From: Zizania palustris
Taxonomy: Eukaryota; Streptophyta; Magnoliopsida; Poales; Poaceae
Direction: 5' to 3'
NCBI GenBank assembly: GCA_019279435.1
Contig: JAAALK010000286.1
Location: 41,539,712 to 41,603,711 of the forward strand
DNA: 64,000 nt
A program made the translations under genes and the position numbers. Shown piece by piece: positions 22,050-33,300 of this stretch. Positions within the stretch are counted from its first letter, which is position 1; every line of letters begins with the position of its first letter. Under the pieces are notes generated by a model that saw only the letters and a list, made by a program, of their open reading frames with translations, made no database searches and was not told the DNA's origin.

Positions 22050-22545
22050 CTTCTCATATGCTACGATCAAGAGCATAGAGAAGCTTGATAGCCCTATCGT
22101 GATCATTGTAAGCAAGCGTCCCGTTGGACCGCAAGTTACTCACTATCGCATCAAAGCAAGAAAACATGGCATCTATAGATTCACCAGGTGCCTGCACAAA
22201 CAGCTGATACTATTGATTGTATGTGCTTTGGCGCCTGACCTTAATCTGTGTAGAGCCCTCATGAAAAATAGTGAGTGTAGTCCAAATCTCCCTAGCTGTC
22301 CTAAGGTGTTGCACCCTATCAAACTCACTCCGACTCAAACCAATGAACAGTATATTCCTAGCCTTGGAGTTGGCATTATAATGATCCTTCTCTGTTTGAG
22401 AGGTGCGAGTTTCAGGGATAGAGTATTGTGAGTCCACAATCTCCCAAATTGCATTTCCTTGGCTTAGCAAGTAAGCCTCCATGCGCACCTTCCAGTATGC
22501 AAAATCAGTCTCATCGAATAGAGGTATTTTACTAACTCTGTCCAT
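22050..22545 (-). pseudogene. Element B gag, N-terminal part
   Basis: The ATG at 22543-22545 begins MDRVSKIPLFDETDFAYWKV, a typical copia UBN2-type gag start just inside the primer site. The segment YWKVRMEAYLLSQ and a REIWTTLTIFHEG block match capsid regions. Frame-breaking codons occur at about 22207 (TAG) and 22057 (TGA), after which the frame resumes in the 20308-22008 stretch. Confidence 0.85.
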
Positions 22546-22592
22546 GTCACCAACAGATCACAAAACTGGTTAAGGTCAACTGGTGATCTTAA

Positions 22593-22608
22593 CCCGCTCT
22601 GATACCAA
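22593..22608 (-). other. Primer binding site of copia element B
   Basis: On the minus strand TTGGTATCAGAGCGGG follows the end of the 5' LTR (right-hand copy), complementary to the initiator tRNA-Met 3' end. Confidence 0.85.
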
Positions 22609-22609
22609 T

Positions 22610-24680
22610 TGTTGGACCGAAAACGGCGACCAGAGGGGGTGAATGGGAGCTTTTAAAATTTCAGACTAAAAATAGCCTTCTGTTTTAATTCTGTCTTCTG
22701 CAGAACAGGCTTCGAACACACCCTTCGAAGTTCTGGTTTGGAGGTATTTTACAGCTCCGAAAACAGGCTTCGCAAGGAGCAAAAGTTCAAAGCCAAGAAG
22801 ACTTTGCTCCACTCACAACCCCAAAAATTCAGCTCTGCTAAGTCAGTGCAGGCTCCGCACACGGGGTGCCTTCGAGAAGGCTTCGCACCTCGACCCCTTC
22901 GCAAGAGCGGACTTCCCTCTGAGGACTTCGATCAAATACTCAGCGACAGCAACTGGTGCTAGGCTTCGTACTTCGAAGGTCTAAACGCACACTGAATAGA
23001 CTTCGCCGAGGACTTAAACACAGGAAGAAAACGGGCTTCGACTCAAGTCAAACAGTGCTTCGCTAGTAATCACAGAGGTCTAGTCTCCAGTTTACACAGA
23101 GCGATCAGACACTGAAAAACACACACTTCTCACAAACAGACTTCTCACACACTTCTCCAGACGATTCAAAACACAACTTCACTCAGGAAGAAGAAGGTGT
23201 ATAGAGGAATCAAAGCAAGAAGTGCAACACAGAATACAAGTTCAAGCACAAATGAGAACAGAATCAAAGTTTCATTACTTGAACAGGGAACACAAAAAGA
23301 ACTCACAGACTGAATACAACATGTGTGGCAGCTAGCACAGGAGCTCAAAAATGACTGCTCAAAGTGTTGATGTGACCTAGCTAGCCTCCACTATATATAG
23401 GCACTATTCAGCCCTATGAATAGACTACTTTACCCCTAGGGTTTACACCGGTTTTGTCTCATCAGAACAGGGGGTACAGCTGGTAGTCTACTTTATTTGG
23501 AGGCTTCTTTTGTCAGCTTCGTAGAGGGGACAGCACCAGCTTTTGTAGAGCAGACACGGTCAGCCTTTGTAGTTTTGGACCCTTCTGAAGCCCCCCTTCG
23601 CACGCGAGGGGTGCGGTAGCTTCGGTGAGAAGCCTAGAGCCTGACGGCCTTCGCTTCACCGAAGTCAGCCTTCGATACAGAGACAGTTTTGAGCTGAAGT
23701 CGTCAAAGCCCTTGGGCCTTCGCACCAACACCTTCGGAGTGGACCACCACGGCTTCGCAGCTTCTCCCAGCTCGAACTCCGTCAGTCCGTGTACCGAAGC
23801 CATGCATGGCCGAAGTACCTCAAGTCAGCCTCACTCCGGAGCCAGCCTCACTCTAGAGTCAGCTTCACTCCGAAGCCATCCTCACTTTCGGAGTACCACC
23901 CTTCGAAGTCCCTCCTTCGTCCAAGGCCTCCGCATGAAGCATTCCATGAGCACTTCATCGCAGTGTCTCTCCCCGAGCACACTCCTCAACGATCCTCACC
24001 CAGACCATGCCTTCGATACACCTCGACTTCTGAGACCTTCGTCGGGTATACCTTCGAGTGCCTCCCTCCGAAGCACACTTCGAACGTCTTGCCTCATTGC
24101 TGAGGACTTGGTCCACCATACTCCGAAGTCACTCCATTCGGAGTACCCTTCAAAGTGCCTCGCCTCCGAGGACTTCGTCTCGGAGTACCTTCACCCGGAG
24201 CCACACTCCGCACTTACTGCCTTCTCCTGGCGCACCTCAACCCGAGGTCCGACCTCAACCCCTTCGCAGCCTTCGTGAAGGAACTCCCTGCTCCCCTGGC
24301 ATCAAGCCTCCCGCTTGACCCAGGTTCACTTGCTACGAACCGTCCGTCGCCTCCGAAGTCACCTGCGCACCACAGACAAACAAACAAGTGTATCCAGTAC
24401 CCAGGAGATCTCTCTAGGTAAGCAACCTCCGATACACACTCCGGTGTACCGCCCAAAGTACCGAGACCTACGGTACGACCAAGTCATCGTGTACTGTCGG
24501 ACCCCTCCGACAGGCACACTCCGCTGCAACAGCTGCAGCAAACAGAGCCCACCGAACCCTTTGGTGAAACAACCTCCGAACCCCTTCAGAGGGACCCCTT
24601 CGAATCAGAGGATAAAAATTGTCAATCACTCATCACAGACTCCGTCATCACAGACTCCGAAACCAACCCTTGGTTTCTCA
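22610..24680 (-). repeat. 5' LTR of copia element B
   Basis: This 2071-bp LTR is collinear with 13847-15880. It contains the same CTTCG-type words. It has a short extra segment near 24565-24590 and a duplicated CAGACTCCG-containing segment near 24640-24660 relative to its partner. Confidence 0.9.
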
Positions 24681-24685
24681 CTAAT

Positions 24686-25116
24686 TGATGTAGCCCGCAT
24701 GCGGATGAGTCAAGCCAAGTTATTTGTTGCGTTGTGTGCTGCATGTAGATAGGTGTAGTCGGTTAGTCAGGTTGTGACTGGACGGTGCATGAATGGGTCA
24801 AGTAGATAAGTTAATTAGTTACTTGGTTGAATGCAGGATGAGTGGAGCACGTTGGCTCGTGGCTCACAGTCATCTCAGAGGAGTGATTCTCAAGCGTGAG
24901 ATGCGTAGATCGTGCATGAGTGAGCGACTCATGCAGATGTGGAGATCGTGGTCTAATTTGGATTGCTTGTGCATGTATGTGAGGCTATATAAGTCATGTA
25001 ATCATCGATCGGTGTGAGTGTCGCAAATAAAGGAAGAAAAAGTCATACGTCGTCGCCAGCGTTTGTCGTCGCTAAAAACTCCCTTTCGTGAGTTCGATCC
25101 TAGGGCAAAGCTATCA
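24686..25116 (+). repeat. 3' LTR of element C, second part
   Basis: It continues the 3' LTR after the copia insertion and contains the uninterrupted GTAGATAAGTTAATTAG site plus GGCTATATAAGTC. It ends GCTATCA, followed by the ACCTC target duplication. Confidence 0.8.
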
Positions 25117-27128
25117 ACCTCCATGCTAGCGCTTGCGCCTGGTTGCTCCACGACGGTGACAACCCTAGGGTAGGAGAGGCTAGAGGGACAAGAGGAGGCG
25201 CATGTGGCCGGTAGGAGACGAAAAAAGTTTCTTTACCTCGACAGGCACGCTCTCTTCCCTGAGGAAACGACACGGATTGGGCTAGGAATATCCCATCTTG
25301 TGGGCTTCCAAATGATCAAAAAATATAACCTAAGAAATTTTCTCCCGTGGGCTGAATTCCCAAGAAATGAGTCGAAATCTCGAGTGGATCTAAGGCTCCC
25401 AAACGAGCCCTTAGTGAGAATCTAGTATAAGAGTTAATAGAGTATTCATGTAATTAGACAGTGGAAGACATATAAAATAAATTCTTTAGAAGAGGACTTC
25501 TAAGTCCTTTCCGTAAGGACCCCACTTGGATTAGATCTACATGTATAACTAAAATAATCCAATGATAAAAGACCAGTCTAAACGAATCCTCGTGAGAAAG
25601 GCCTTTAAAACTCATTCTTATAGAATTTATTTTTTGGCCATAGTTAGTCAACCATAACACCCTTAAGAGCAGGATTTGTTAAGAATGTACAAATTAGTTC
25701 ATTTTTCATAGGAACTGAGAATTTTGCATTTAAAGAAGCATCCAAACAAGCCGTCTCAAGAAATTATAGGATTTTTCTCTATGCCAAACTCTAAATATAG
25801 ACGAGAGAAGATTTGGAAATCAAAAGATCATCTCACAGCCACACTTTATTTTTGGAGTTGTTAAACTCTAAACATGGGAGAGGCAATTTTTAAGAGAGCA
25901 TCTCACAACCACGATGTATATTATTGTCTTGGTCATAATGATAAAAAAATAAAATATCAAATAGATTGGACATTTTGTGTAACTGAATAACTCAATCTAA
26001 ACTTTACACCTGAAACAAATTGAAGCTTATTTAAAAATATACATATCTTACCACTTAACGAACGCAAATGTAGCAGGAATTTCACATTCTGAAAATGATT
26101 TGTTTGTTTGTTTGTTTGTTTGTTTGTTTGTCAGTTTGGTTGAAATCGGAGAGAATAAAAAAATTTCACATGGGACCAACGCTGGGATGCTATGGAAATT
26201 CCAGGTTCCAACTGTGTTACTGGATCTTTTTTTTTTTTTGTCTAGAGTAGCAAAGAAATCTGAAGTTTCTGAAACAAATGATGTCTACAGTATGAGATCC
26301 GGAGCGTCGAAAGCTGATCGGATCAAGGGGAGATGAGACGGTAGTGATCAGTGAATGGATGAAGGACAGAAGAACGTGAGGCCCATGGCAACGACAGTGA
26401 AGCAGGCATGGCCGGTCAAGCAATGCATGTAGAGCAGAGGGGCAGAAGACGAATTTATTCTGCAGCCTGCGGTTGTTGGACCGGTGCTTCTGCGTTTTCC
26501 TAAATAATCTATTTTTATTTAAAATTATAAAACAAGATAATATGTAACAGGAGTCACATCAACAATTAAAATTGTGATATGACTTCTATTATTAAGCGCT
26601 AGAATCTAACTTACATTTGGTTTGATGATAAAAATCCCTTCACCGCTCCTACGTCGAACATTCAGATGAGATTTGCCAATAGAGCACAAACGGTAGACAT
26701 ATGTAGTTTATAATTTTTTTAAAAAAAATCACTAAAATCTAATTTAGAATAAAAATTGATTATTATTTTTAAAAAAATTCGTGCTGCTGTTGCCTGTCCT
26801 GCACCGGTGGTCAGTCAGTCTAACGAACTCATCAGAGTTTCAGACCTGTTCGTTTGTCCTGCCAAGAAAAAGAAAATGGCGTCACTTCATGGCAATCACG
26901 TGGGTGTGAGCTAGCCAGCTCGGTCAACCGGCAACCATGGCTGATGGTAGGTTGCATTCAGGTCGGAACAGGCCTTTTATATCGTGTTTCCTTGCTTGTC
27001 TATGAAAGATCCTCAGTTGATTGGATTCTGAATACTTCTAACTCTTCCGTCCTATCAAGTTCAGCTCGGCATTTGGTCACTCGTTTGATGTTGCATTGCA
27101 TCTACTGCCTTCGATAATTCAACTATAG
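25117..27128. other. Intergenic sequence
   Basis: No gene is supported. Words such as CCCAAACGAGCCCTTA (near 25400) and CATCCAAACAAGCC (near 25740) resemble ends of MITE-type elements and may mark one decayed copy between them. A (TTTG)n run lies at 26100-26130 and a poly-T run at 26227-26240. The rest shows nothing recognisable. Confidence 0.5.
26100..26130. repeat. (TTTG)n microsatellite
   Basis: About eight uninterrupted TTTG units. Confidence 0.95.
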
Positions 27129-27354
27129 GAGAGGGTTAATTACTTTAATGTCACCATTATTTTACGAACCACTAAATATATCATTAATATTCACATATTT
27201 TCTTCTATATCATTATTATCCGTAGATACATTTTCATATGTCATTTTGTACACACTCAGCGGCTATGGACCTACCCACAGATGCCAACTTTTTCGTATTG
27301 CCCATATTGTCCTCAATAGCTTATTCTTCCCTCAGTCATCCTTACAAACCCTAG

Positions 27355-28060
27355 GCTTTCCTCCTCCGCCGGCCCCATTCCTTAGCCTGCTCGCTATCGG
27401 GACATTCATCTGCACGGCGAGAACATGATCGGCAGGCGGTGGTTTCGATACAAGCGGTGACGTTGGCAAATCCAACGTGAGGGGCGGTGGTAGAGCAACA
27501 GTGACAGTGGGTAGCAGCGGTGGTACAAGCACCTCCGACGGGGACGAGTGGTGGCATTAGCGGACGGGAAAGGAAGCAAGGTGTGGGCATGCCACTGAGG
27601 AAGTTGTGGGACCTTGAAGACGAGGTCATCTTCGTCGATGTGGATCCCTATGATGGACCACTAGCAGAAGAAAGTCTTGACTCGGATGGCGATGAGCCCT
27701 CAAGATGTGGTGGTCATCGAGATGACCACTAAAAAAGGCCAGAGCAGTGATGCTATGGGTGAGCTCCAAAAGTCCTTCGACCTGCTCGAGGCGCTCATCA
27801 TCGATGCCAAGATGGGACGTGGAGGGCAGTGTCGTGAAGAACTAGGCCGCATTCTAGATCGTCGTGAATCCCAACCTCCTTAGCACGCACACACGCGGCA
27901 TGCCACGCCTCATCCAGAGCACCACACTTCAAGCGCCCAACTTCGACGTGGGTAGGTAGTGACATTGGCATCACTGCTCTAGCCGAGGAAAAAAGATAGG
28001 GGGAAGGTCTTGGGAGCAAGACATGAAATACGTAAATTTGGGAGACTACAGGTGGGCCCG
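27355..28060. other. GC-rich interior of the Pack-MULE-like element, possible captured gene pieces
   Basis: Open frames of 60-92 codons occur on both strands. On the plus strand a stretch near 27600-27880 reads RKLWDLEDEVIFVDVDPYDG and, in another frame, SSDAMGELQKSFDLLEALI. These look like fragments of an ordinary protein-coding gene, but no single frame spans the interior and no family is recognised. Confidence 0.3.
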
Positions 28061-28082
28061 TACCCACCGTGCGTTTACAAAA

Positions 28083-28403
28083 GGGTTAATCGCTTTAGTG
28101 CCACTGTTATTTTCCGAAACGCCAGAAATGCCATTAAAATTTCGGTATTAGCTCTTATGCCATTACTATTTCAAATTTACTCTTTTATGCCATTTGGACC
28201 CACCTGCAGACTCTGAATATTTGCTCATATGCCATTAATATTTCTAATTTTCCATTTTATGCCATCACTTTTTTATGAATATTTGGGCCCAAATGGCATA
28301 AAAGAGTGAATTTGAAATAGTAATGGCATATGAGCAAATACTGAAAATTTAATGGCATTTTTAGCGTTTCGGAAAATAACGGTGGCACAAAAGCAATTAA
28401 CCC
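28083..28403. mobile_element. Mutator-like foldback MITE, 9-bp duplication TTTACAAAA
   Basis: This 321-bp element has arms starting GGGTTAATCGCTTTAGTGCC and ending GGCACAAAAGCAATTAACCC, with long inverted complementarity. TTTACAAAA flanks it on both sides (28074-28082 and 28404-28412), the 9-bp length expected for Mutator-type insertion. It landed at the inner edge of the right arm of the surrounding, related element. Confidence 0.85.
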
Positions 28404-28640
28404 TTTACAAAATGACATGCGAGAACGTATCTGTGAATAATAATGGCATTGAAGGAAAATAGTTGAATATTAATGGTATATTTGGTGTTTCGTTAAATAA
28501 TGGTGGTACATAAGTAATTAACTCATCCTAGAATGACAAGCAACAGTCAACCATGAAAGCTCGAGGAAAGAAAAGAAATGTAGCATGTGGATCGAAATAT
28601 CGAGCATGTAAGGTAAATTTGTCTCGTGATGGAGACTTAA

Positions 28641-29231
28641 GGGTCCATTTAGTTTAAAAATATGTTGAGATAGGATGGAACCATTTCAGTTTTATACTCC
28701 TTTTGGTAGATAAAATAATTCGTGTTTTTTATTTGGTTATAGAAATGGAAGGATACTTATTTATGTAGTCATTTCATCAAGCATATAACGAGCGTCTATG
28801 TCCAGTTGCCTATCAAATTCAGTTGTAGTTATGAGTTTACCACACCGTTGCTCAAACCCACTCAATTTTACCCTGTTATCGGCTGAGCTCATCTGCCACC
28901 ACCTAACTTGTCCTGCAATCGATCAAACTAGACATGTCATTGCTTGAGCTCCACCACCTACCCCACCACTACTTGAGGTCCTTGCCACCACCCAAGGTCC
29001 ATCTCCATCGCTAGAGCCCACAAGAGATCACCACGCATAGTTGCATGCACATTCGAGATAAACTCATCTCGCATGCACATGCTGGGACGTGAGACATTTC
29101 ATCCGCTTATTTTTTGACAACCTAGTTCTCAATCTAAAAAATATATATTGATCAACATATACCACTCACCACTCAACCAAACACCCTTTAAAATAAAAAT
29201 GTCTAGTCTCATCCCACAAAGCAAACGAACC
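28641..29231. mobile_element. Tourist-like (PIF/Harbinger) non-autonomous element
   Basis: The ends GGGTCCATTTAGTTT and AAAGCAAACGAACC are imperfect inverted repeats of the Tourist type, with TAA on each side (28638-28640 and 29232-29234) as a 3-bp duplication. The 591-bp interior has no coding potential. The short TIR match makes this moderately sure. Confidence 0.45.
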
Positions 29232-29234
29232 TAA

Positions 29235-30318
29235 GTAACTACCTAAATCAAAATACTATAAGAACTTAATGAAGATATCTACGGTTTATTTCAATGCTAA
29301 TGGGGACAATGATAAAGTTGTCTGCATTTTGTTTGATTAATTCGTTGATCGTGACATTAGCTTGGTCCGACCATGCTAATTAGTCTACAGGCAAATGCAT
29401 CTTGGCTTATAGAGATCAACATTTAATGCTTCCGGAGCGACAGGGTCCAACTTGTTGGCCTCTTCTACACCACCAGTCGTATTCTGGGCCTTCTTGAGAA
29501 AATAGACCTCAGCGATTGAGAAATATCCTCATTCATTCATCTGAACAGCGACATGATCACATGCAATTACAGGGTAAACCAGGGATCCCTAAGGTAGGTT
29601 GGTTCAGAGACAAAATGGTTATGTCCCAGTATTATAGCATCATCCCATATCATATTTTATTTTATTTTATAGGATCATCCCATATCGTGTTTGATTGTTA
29701 GGGATGAAAATATCCAGTTTCATGTTTCAATTAGGTCCCAGAACTTCCACCCCACCCGGAAACACCTCTAGCCTACCTCAAAACATCTAACTCATCCCTG
29801 AAACCGCTTCTCAGAACCTTCAGCCCCACCACACCACCACAGAGCCACCGTGTGCGAGGAACTCAGCAGGACTTTTTTAAGACAAGTTCGTCCTAAATAT
29901 TCGAGAAATATTCCTCAATAAGACAACTCAGTCTCACTTAACTTCGAACCAAATACTATAAAAAATAGAATCATCCTATCCCACCTCGTTCTTTTAACCA
30001 AACGCCACCTAAAACCACGGTATCCAACCAGTTACTGCAATTTTCGCCCTTACTACCGGTCACCGGTATAACGTTAGAAGAAACCAGGGTGTCTCACTGC
30101 CGACCAGTTTTGTAAACACAAGTGTGGACAGCCCAGCAGGAGTGGGGTCAGGATTGGTAGTGCTACATGTACAATGATATTGCGATTACACAAGAGAAAA
30201 TTTAACGGAACAAATTTACAACGAGACGTACCAAGCAGTCCAAGCTTATCTGATGAACATACAACAACCGAAGCACCGCGTGAAATTACTGTTTAATTTG
30301 CAGTAGAGCGTCGGCATC
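29235..30318. other. Intergenic and 3' flank of the sugar transporter gene
   Basis: No gene is seen. The end near 29990-30012 (TTTTAACCAAACGCCACCTAAA) resembles a decayed MITE terminus. The last ~200 bp before 30319 should include the 3' untranslated region of the minus-strand transporter gene, but no definite polyadenylation site can be assigned. Confidence 0.4.
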
Positions 30319-33300
30319 TTACTTCAGGATCTTGGATTCGATTTCCTCCAATGTGAGTCCTTTTGTCTCTGGAACATTGAGGATGACAAACACGAGGGAG
30401 AGCAACGATATAGCTCCGAATAGGAGGAACATATTGGCTGGTCCAAGGTATTGCTGCAACAAATAAGGTGTGGATTGCCGGCAAAAAAGTTTAGTTTACT
30501 TTGATCATCTATTTGAAGGCGGGAAAACGCAGTACATGAAACACCGCCAAAATACACTAAGTCCAGATTCTAAATCGAAGAAAAGGCGGAATTTTGGACA
30601 AAGGAGGACTAAAAACCCACTGCTTTTGTAGGCTAAGCTAGATTAGGGATTAGCACACAAAACTTGATTTAAGGTATGCACTTAAATAGACAGAAAATAT
30701 GTGAGGTTTTTAGTCAATGAAATATACTGTAAGGTTTTCAGCTAAAGAAATATACGTCAGGTGATAACAATTGGGGGAGACATACCTGCAGGGGTGAAAA
30801 CGCAAACGTGACCAATGCATTTGAGCCGAAATTTGTAAGTACTGCAAGGCTGATCCCACGTCCTCTAGTCCGGAGTGGGAAGATCTCAGAGACCATTAGC
30901 CAACTTATTGGACCAAAAGACACCTGAAAACAAAAGGACAATCTAAATTGCCTGCACAACTCATAGACCGTTCCTACAGAACGTAAAACACTAACCTGAT
31001 AAGAACCAACGTATAGAAGTAAAGCACCAACAGCAACAAAAGGGAAGCTGTTCAGAATCTTGTAGTAAGCTGCTAGTAGGAACAGTGAAACAGCCTGCAT
31101 TTCCACGGTATAGAAAGCATAAACACAATTTATTCAGAATATAATTATGCATATAATGGTGTTCACATGTTTGATGAAACATGAACAACATGGTTTTTAT
31201 GAGTCTAGTCTCAAGTATCTACATCAAGCAAGACTATGACTGTATGAGTTCAAATACATGGGAAGGTGATACTGGTACTTTCCATGCATCCATAGAACTT
31301 AAATGGGGTTGTAAGAATTACTCACAATTCCACCAACCCCTCCTATCAATAGAGGTCGCCTTCCAATATCGTCAACTTTAAATACTGCAACACCTGTCAT
31401 CAGCAACTGCAAAGAACAGAACTATTTATTATACAGGAGTTCAAAAATTTTAGTGTAAGCCTTTTACATTCCTACATACCACTCAGATATAAAGCTGATA
31501 TAATTCACTAAAGATAACTTTGTAGCGTTACCTTGGATAACCCAATCAAAATTGACACTCGGGCAGCATCAGATGCAGCTGCAAACCCAGCAGTCTGTTG
31601 AAGATTGATGTGGAGAAATTAATTTGTATGCATCGGGGCAACACATCGATTTGGAACAATATTATTACTTTTGTTTGTTCTCATAAGTCATATCAAAATA
31701 AAGCATTGGATAATTCCAAGCAAAGCAGAGGTACCTGAAGAATGGAAGTTGCATAGTATAAAACACTTGGCTGGCCTGTTATCTGTGAAATAAGAGTTTA
31801 GTTTACTTAATATCAGTGCTTGAGTGCATCAATTCCATAAACGTGGAAAAGAGACTAACATTAATCAACTACTGAAAATCAAGAAAGGCTGACACTAGCA
31901 TTAAATAAATAGACAATTCGTTATCCTTTTCTACCAGGTAGACTCTGACAAAATAACTAAAACTAGTTTAGGTAGGTAATAACTGTAATATGGATATAAA
32001 CTTTCACTCATTTAATATGTCAAGGGCGTTAAACCCCTGACTGGCCGGACCTCGGCTACGTAGCTCGTAGCCGCTGTCCATCTTCTCCGGTGAGGTTAAA
32101 CCCCTCAACCGCAGGCTTTAGAGAGGGTGGGAGATAGAATATATTCTTATTGCTTCGCTCTTCCATGACTGCTTACATGCTTAAATAGCCAACAGCCCCC
32201 CTAATGCAAGGAAAGAGCTGCTAACTAGGAAAGGACTATAGATAGAAGGCTATCCCTGATTATGTGGCTATAAGCCCACTTATTTAGGAACTAACTAAAG
32301 GAAAGCACAAAGCACAGCTAATTAGGAAGGGATTAAAACAGAAAGCTATCTGCTAATTAGGAAGGGATTAAAACAGCAAGCTATCTGCTAATTAGGAAGG
32401 GATTAAAACAACAAGTTATCTAGTTTCCATCTCAAGCACTTGCCCTGATTTCCTCCTGTGCGCTAGCCGTGTGCGACGTGCGTGCTGCTGCGCGACGCAC
32501 ATCGCGCGCACGGTGCCGTCTAGTGTATGTCTAGCCGTAACGCCTGGACATGACATCTATCCCCTCCTCGAGAAGCAGCTCGTCCTCGAGCTGAAAGGCT
32601 GGGTACCGAGCTTTGAATGTGGCAACATCTTCCCATGTGGCTGATGTCGCAGACTGCCCCCTCCACTGGACCAGGACCTGCTGAACGCCCTTAACGACGC
32701 GCCGACGGACAGCGCGGTCAGGTTCTGGAGCAATGGCGCCGTGAAGGACCGGTGGAAGCGGTGGAGGCGCCTCCGGCGGTGCGCCGTGGAATTTCTTCAG
32801 GAGACCCATGTGGAACACGTCGTGTAGGCGAGCCTGAGGTGGAAGAGCTAGGCGAACAGCAACCTCGTTGATCATCTCAGTGATGCAGTAGGGCCCGAAG
32901 TAGCGCGGCTTGAGCTTGCCGGAGGTGGCCTGAGGCAGTGACGCCACCGGGCGCTAACGAAGACGGAGCAGCACCCAGTCACCCACCCTGTATGCCACAT
33001 CACGATGGCCCTGGTCGTAGTGATGCTTCTGAACCGCCTGCACTTGCTCCAGGCGAGCGCGGATGTCAGTGAGGAACTCCTGGCGTTCTGCCATGGTCTT
33101 TGCAACGGCCGCCACGCGTGTGTCACCAGGCTCATAGGACCGGATGGATGTTGGGTCGCGCCCGTACATGACCCTGAACGGGGTGTCCCGAAGTGAGCTC
33201 TGGTATGTCGTGTTGAAGACGAACTCCGCCCATGGGAGCCACTGCACCCAGTGGCGTGGCCGATCGCCCGTGAGGCAGCGAAGGTACATGATGATGACTC

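Larger units (their letters stand above)
13847..24680 (-). mobile_element. Full-length SIRE/Maximus-like copia element B, CTAAT duplication
   Basis: Two ~2-kb LTRs (plus-strand starts TGTTGGACCG, ends TTTCTCA) enclose a minus-strand gag-pol in copia order. CTAAT flanks the element at 13842-13846 and 24681-24685. A tRNA-Met primer site adjoins the right-hand (5') LTR, and purine tracts adjoin the left-hand (3') LTR. By eye the LTRs differ by roughly 5% over their first 220 bp, mostly transitions. The coding region has several stops and at least two frameshifts. The long extended gag with coiled coil and the repeated purine tracts fit the SIRE lineage. About 1 kb between pol and the 3' LTR has no env-like frame. 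Confidence 0.9.
8379..25116 (+). mobile_element. Non-autonomous LTR element C (host of a nest), ACCTC duplication
   Basis: The outer ends are TATTAGCACTAATC (TG changed to TA) at 8379 and GCTATCA at 25116. They are flanked by ACCTC at 8374-8378 and 25117-25121. Without later insertions the element is about 1.3 kb: two LTRs of roughly 470-495 bp and about 370 bp of interior with a tRNA-Met-type primer site, one 110-codon frame and a purine tract. It has no gag-pol. The 16.7-kb span comes from three younger insertions at 8540-9551, 9920-13462 and 13847-24680. Confidence 0.85.
27131..28531. mobile_element. Pack-MULE-like element with long inverted repeats
   Basis: The left arm (27131-27249, starting GGGTTAATTACTTTAATG) is inverted relative to the right arm (about 28413-28531, ending AAGTAATTAACTC) with moderate divergence over ~120 bp. 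The arms bracket a GC-rich interior (27350-28060) unlike the flanking AT-rich DNA, as in Mutator-like elements that carry gene fragments. No transposase is present. A 9-bp target duplication was looked for and not found. The right arm was later split off by a MITE at 28083-28403. Confidence 0.55.

Noticed and set aside
27131..28531. 9-bp target duplication of the outer Pack-MULE-like element
   Set aside because: The flanking 9-11 bases do not match (TATAGGAGA against ATCCTAGAA), so insertion cannot be confirmed and the boundaries remain approximate.
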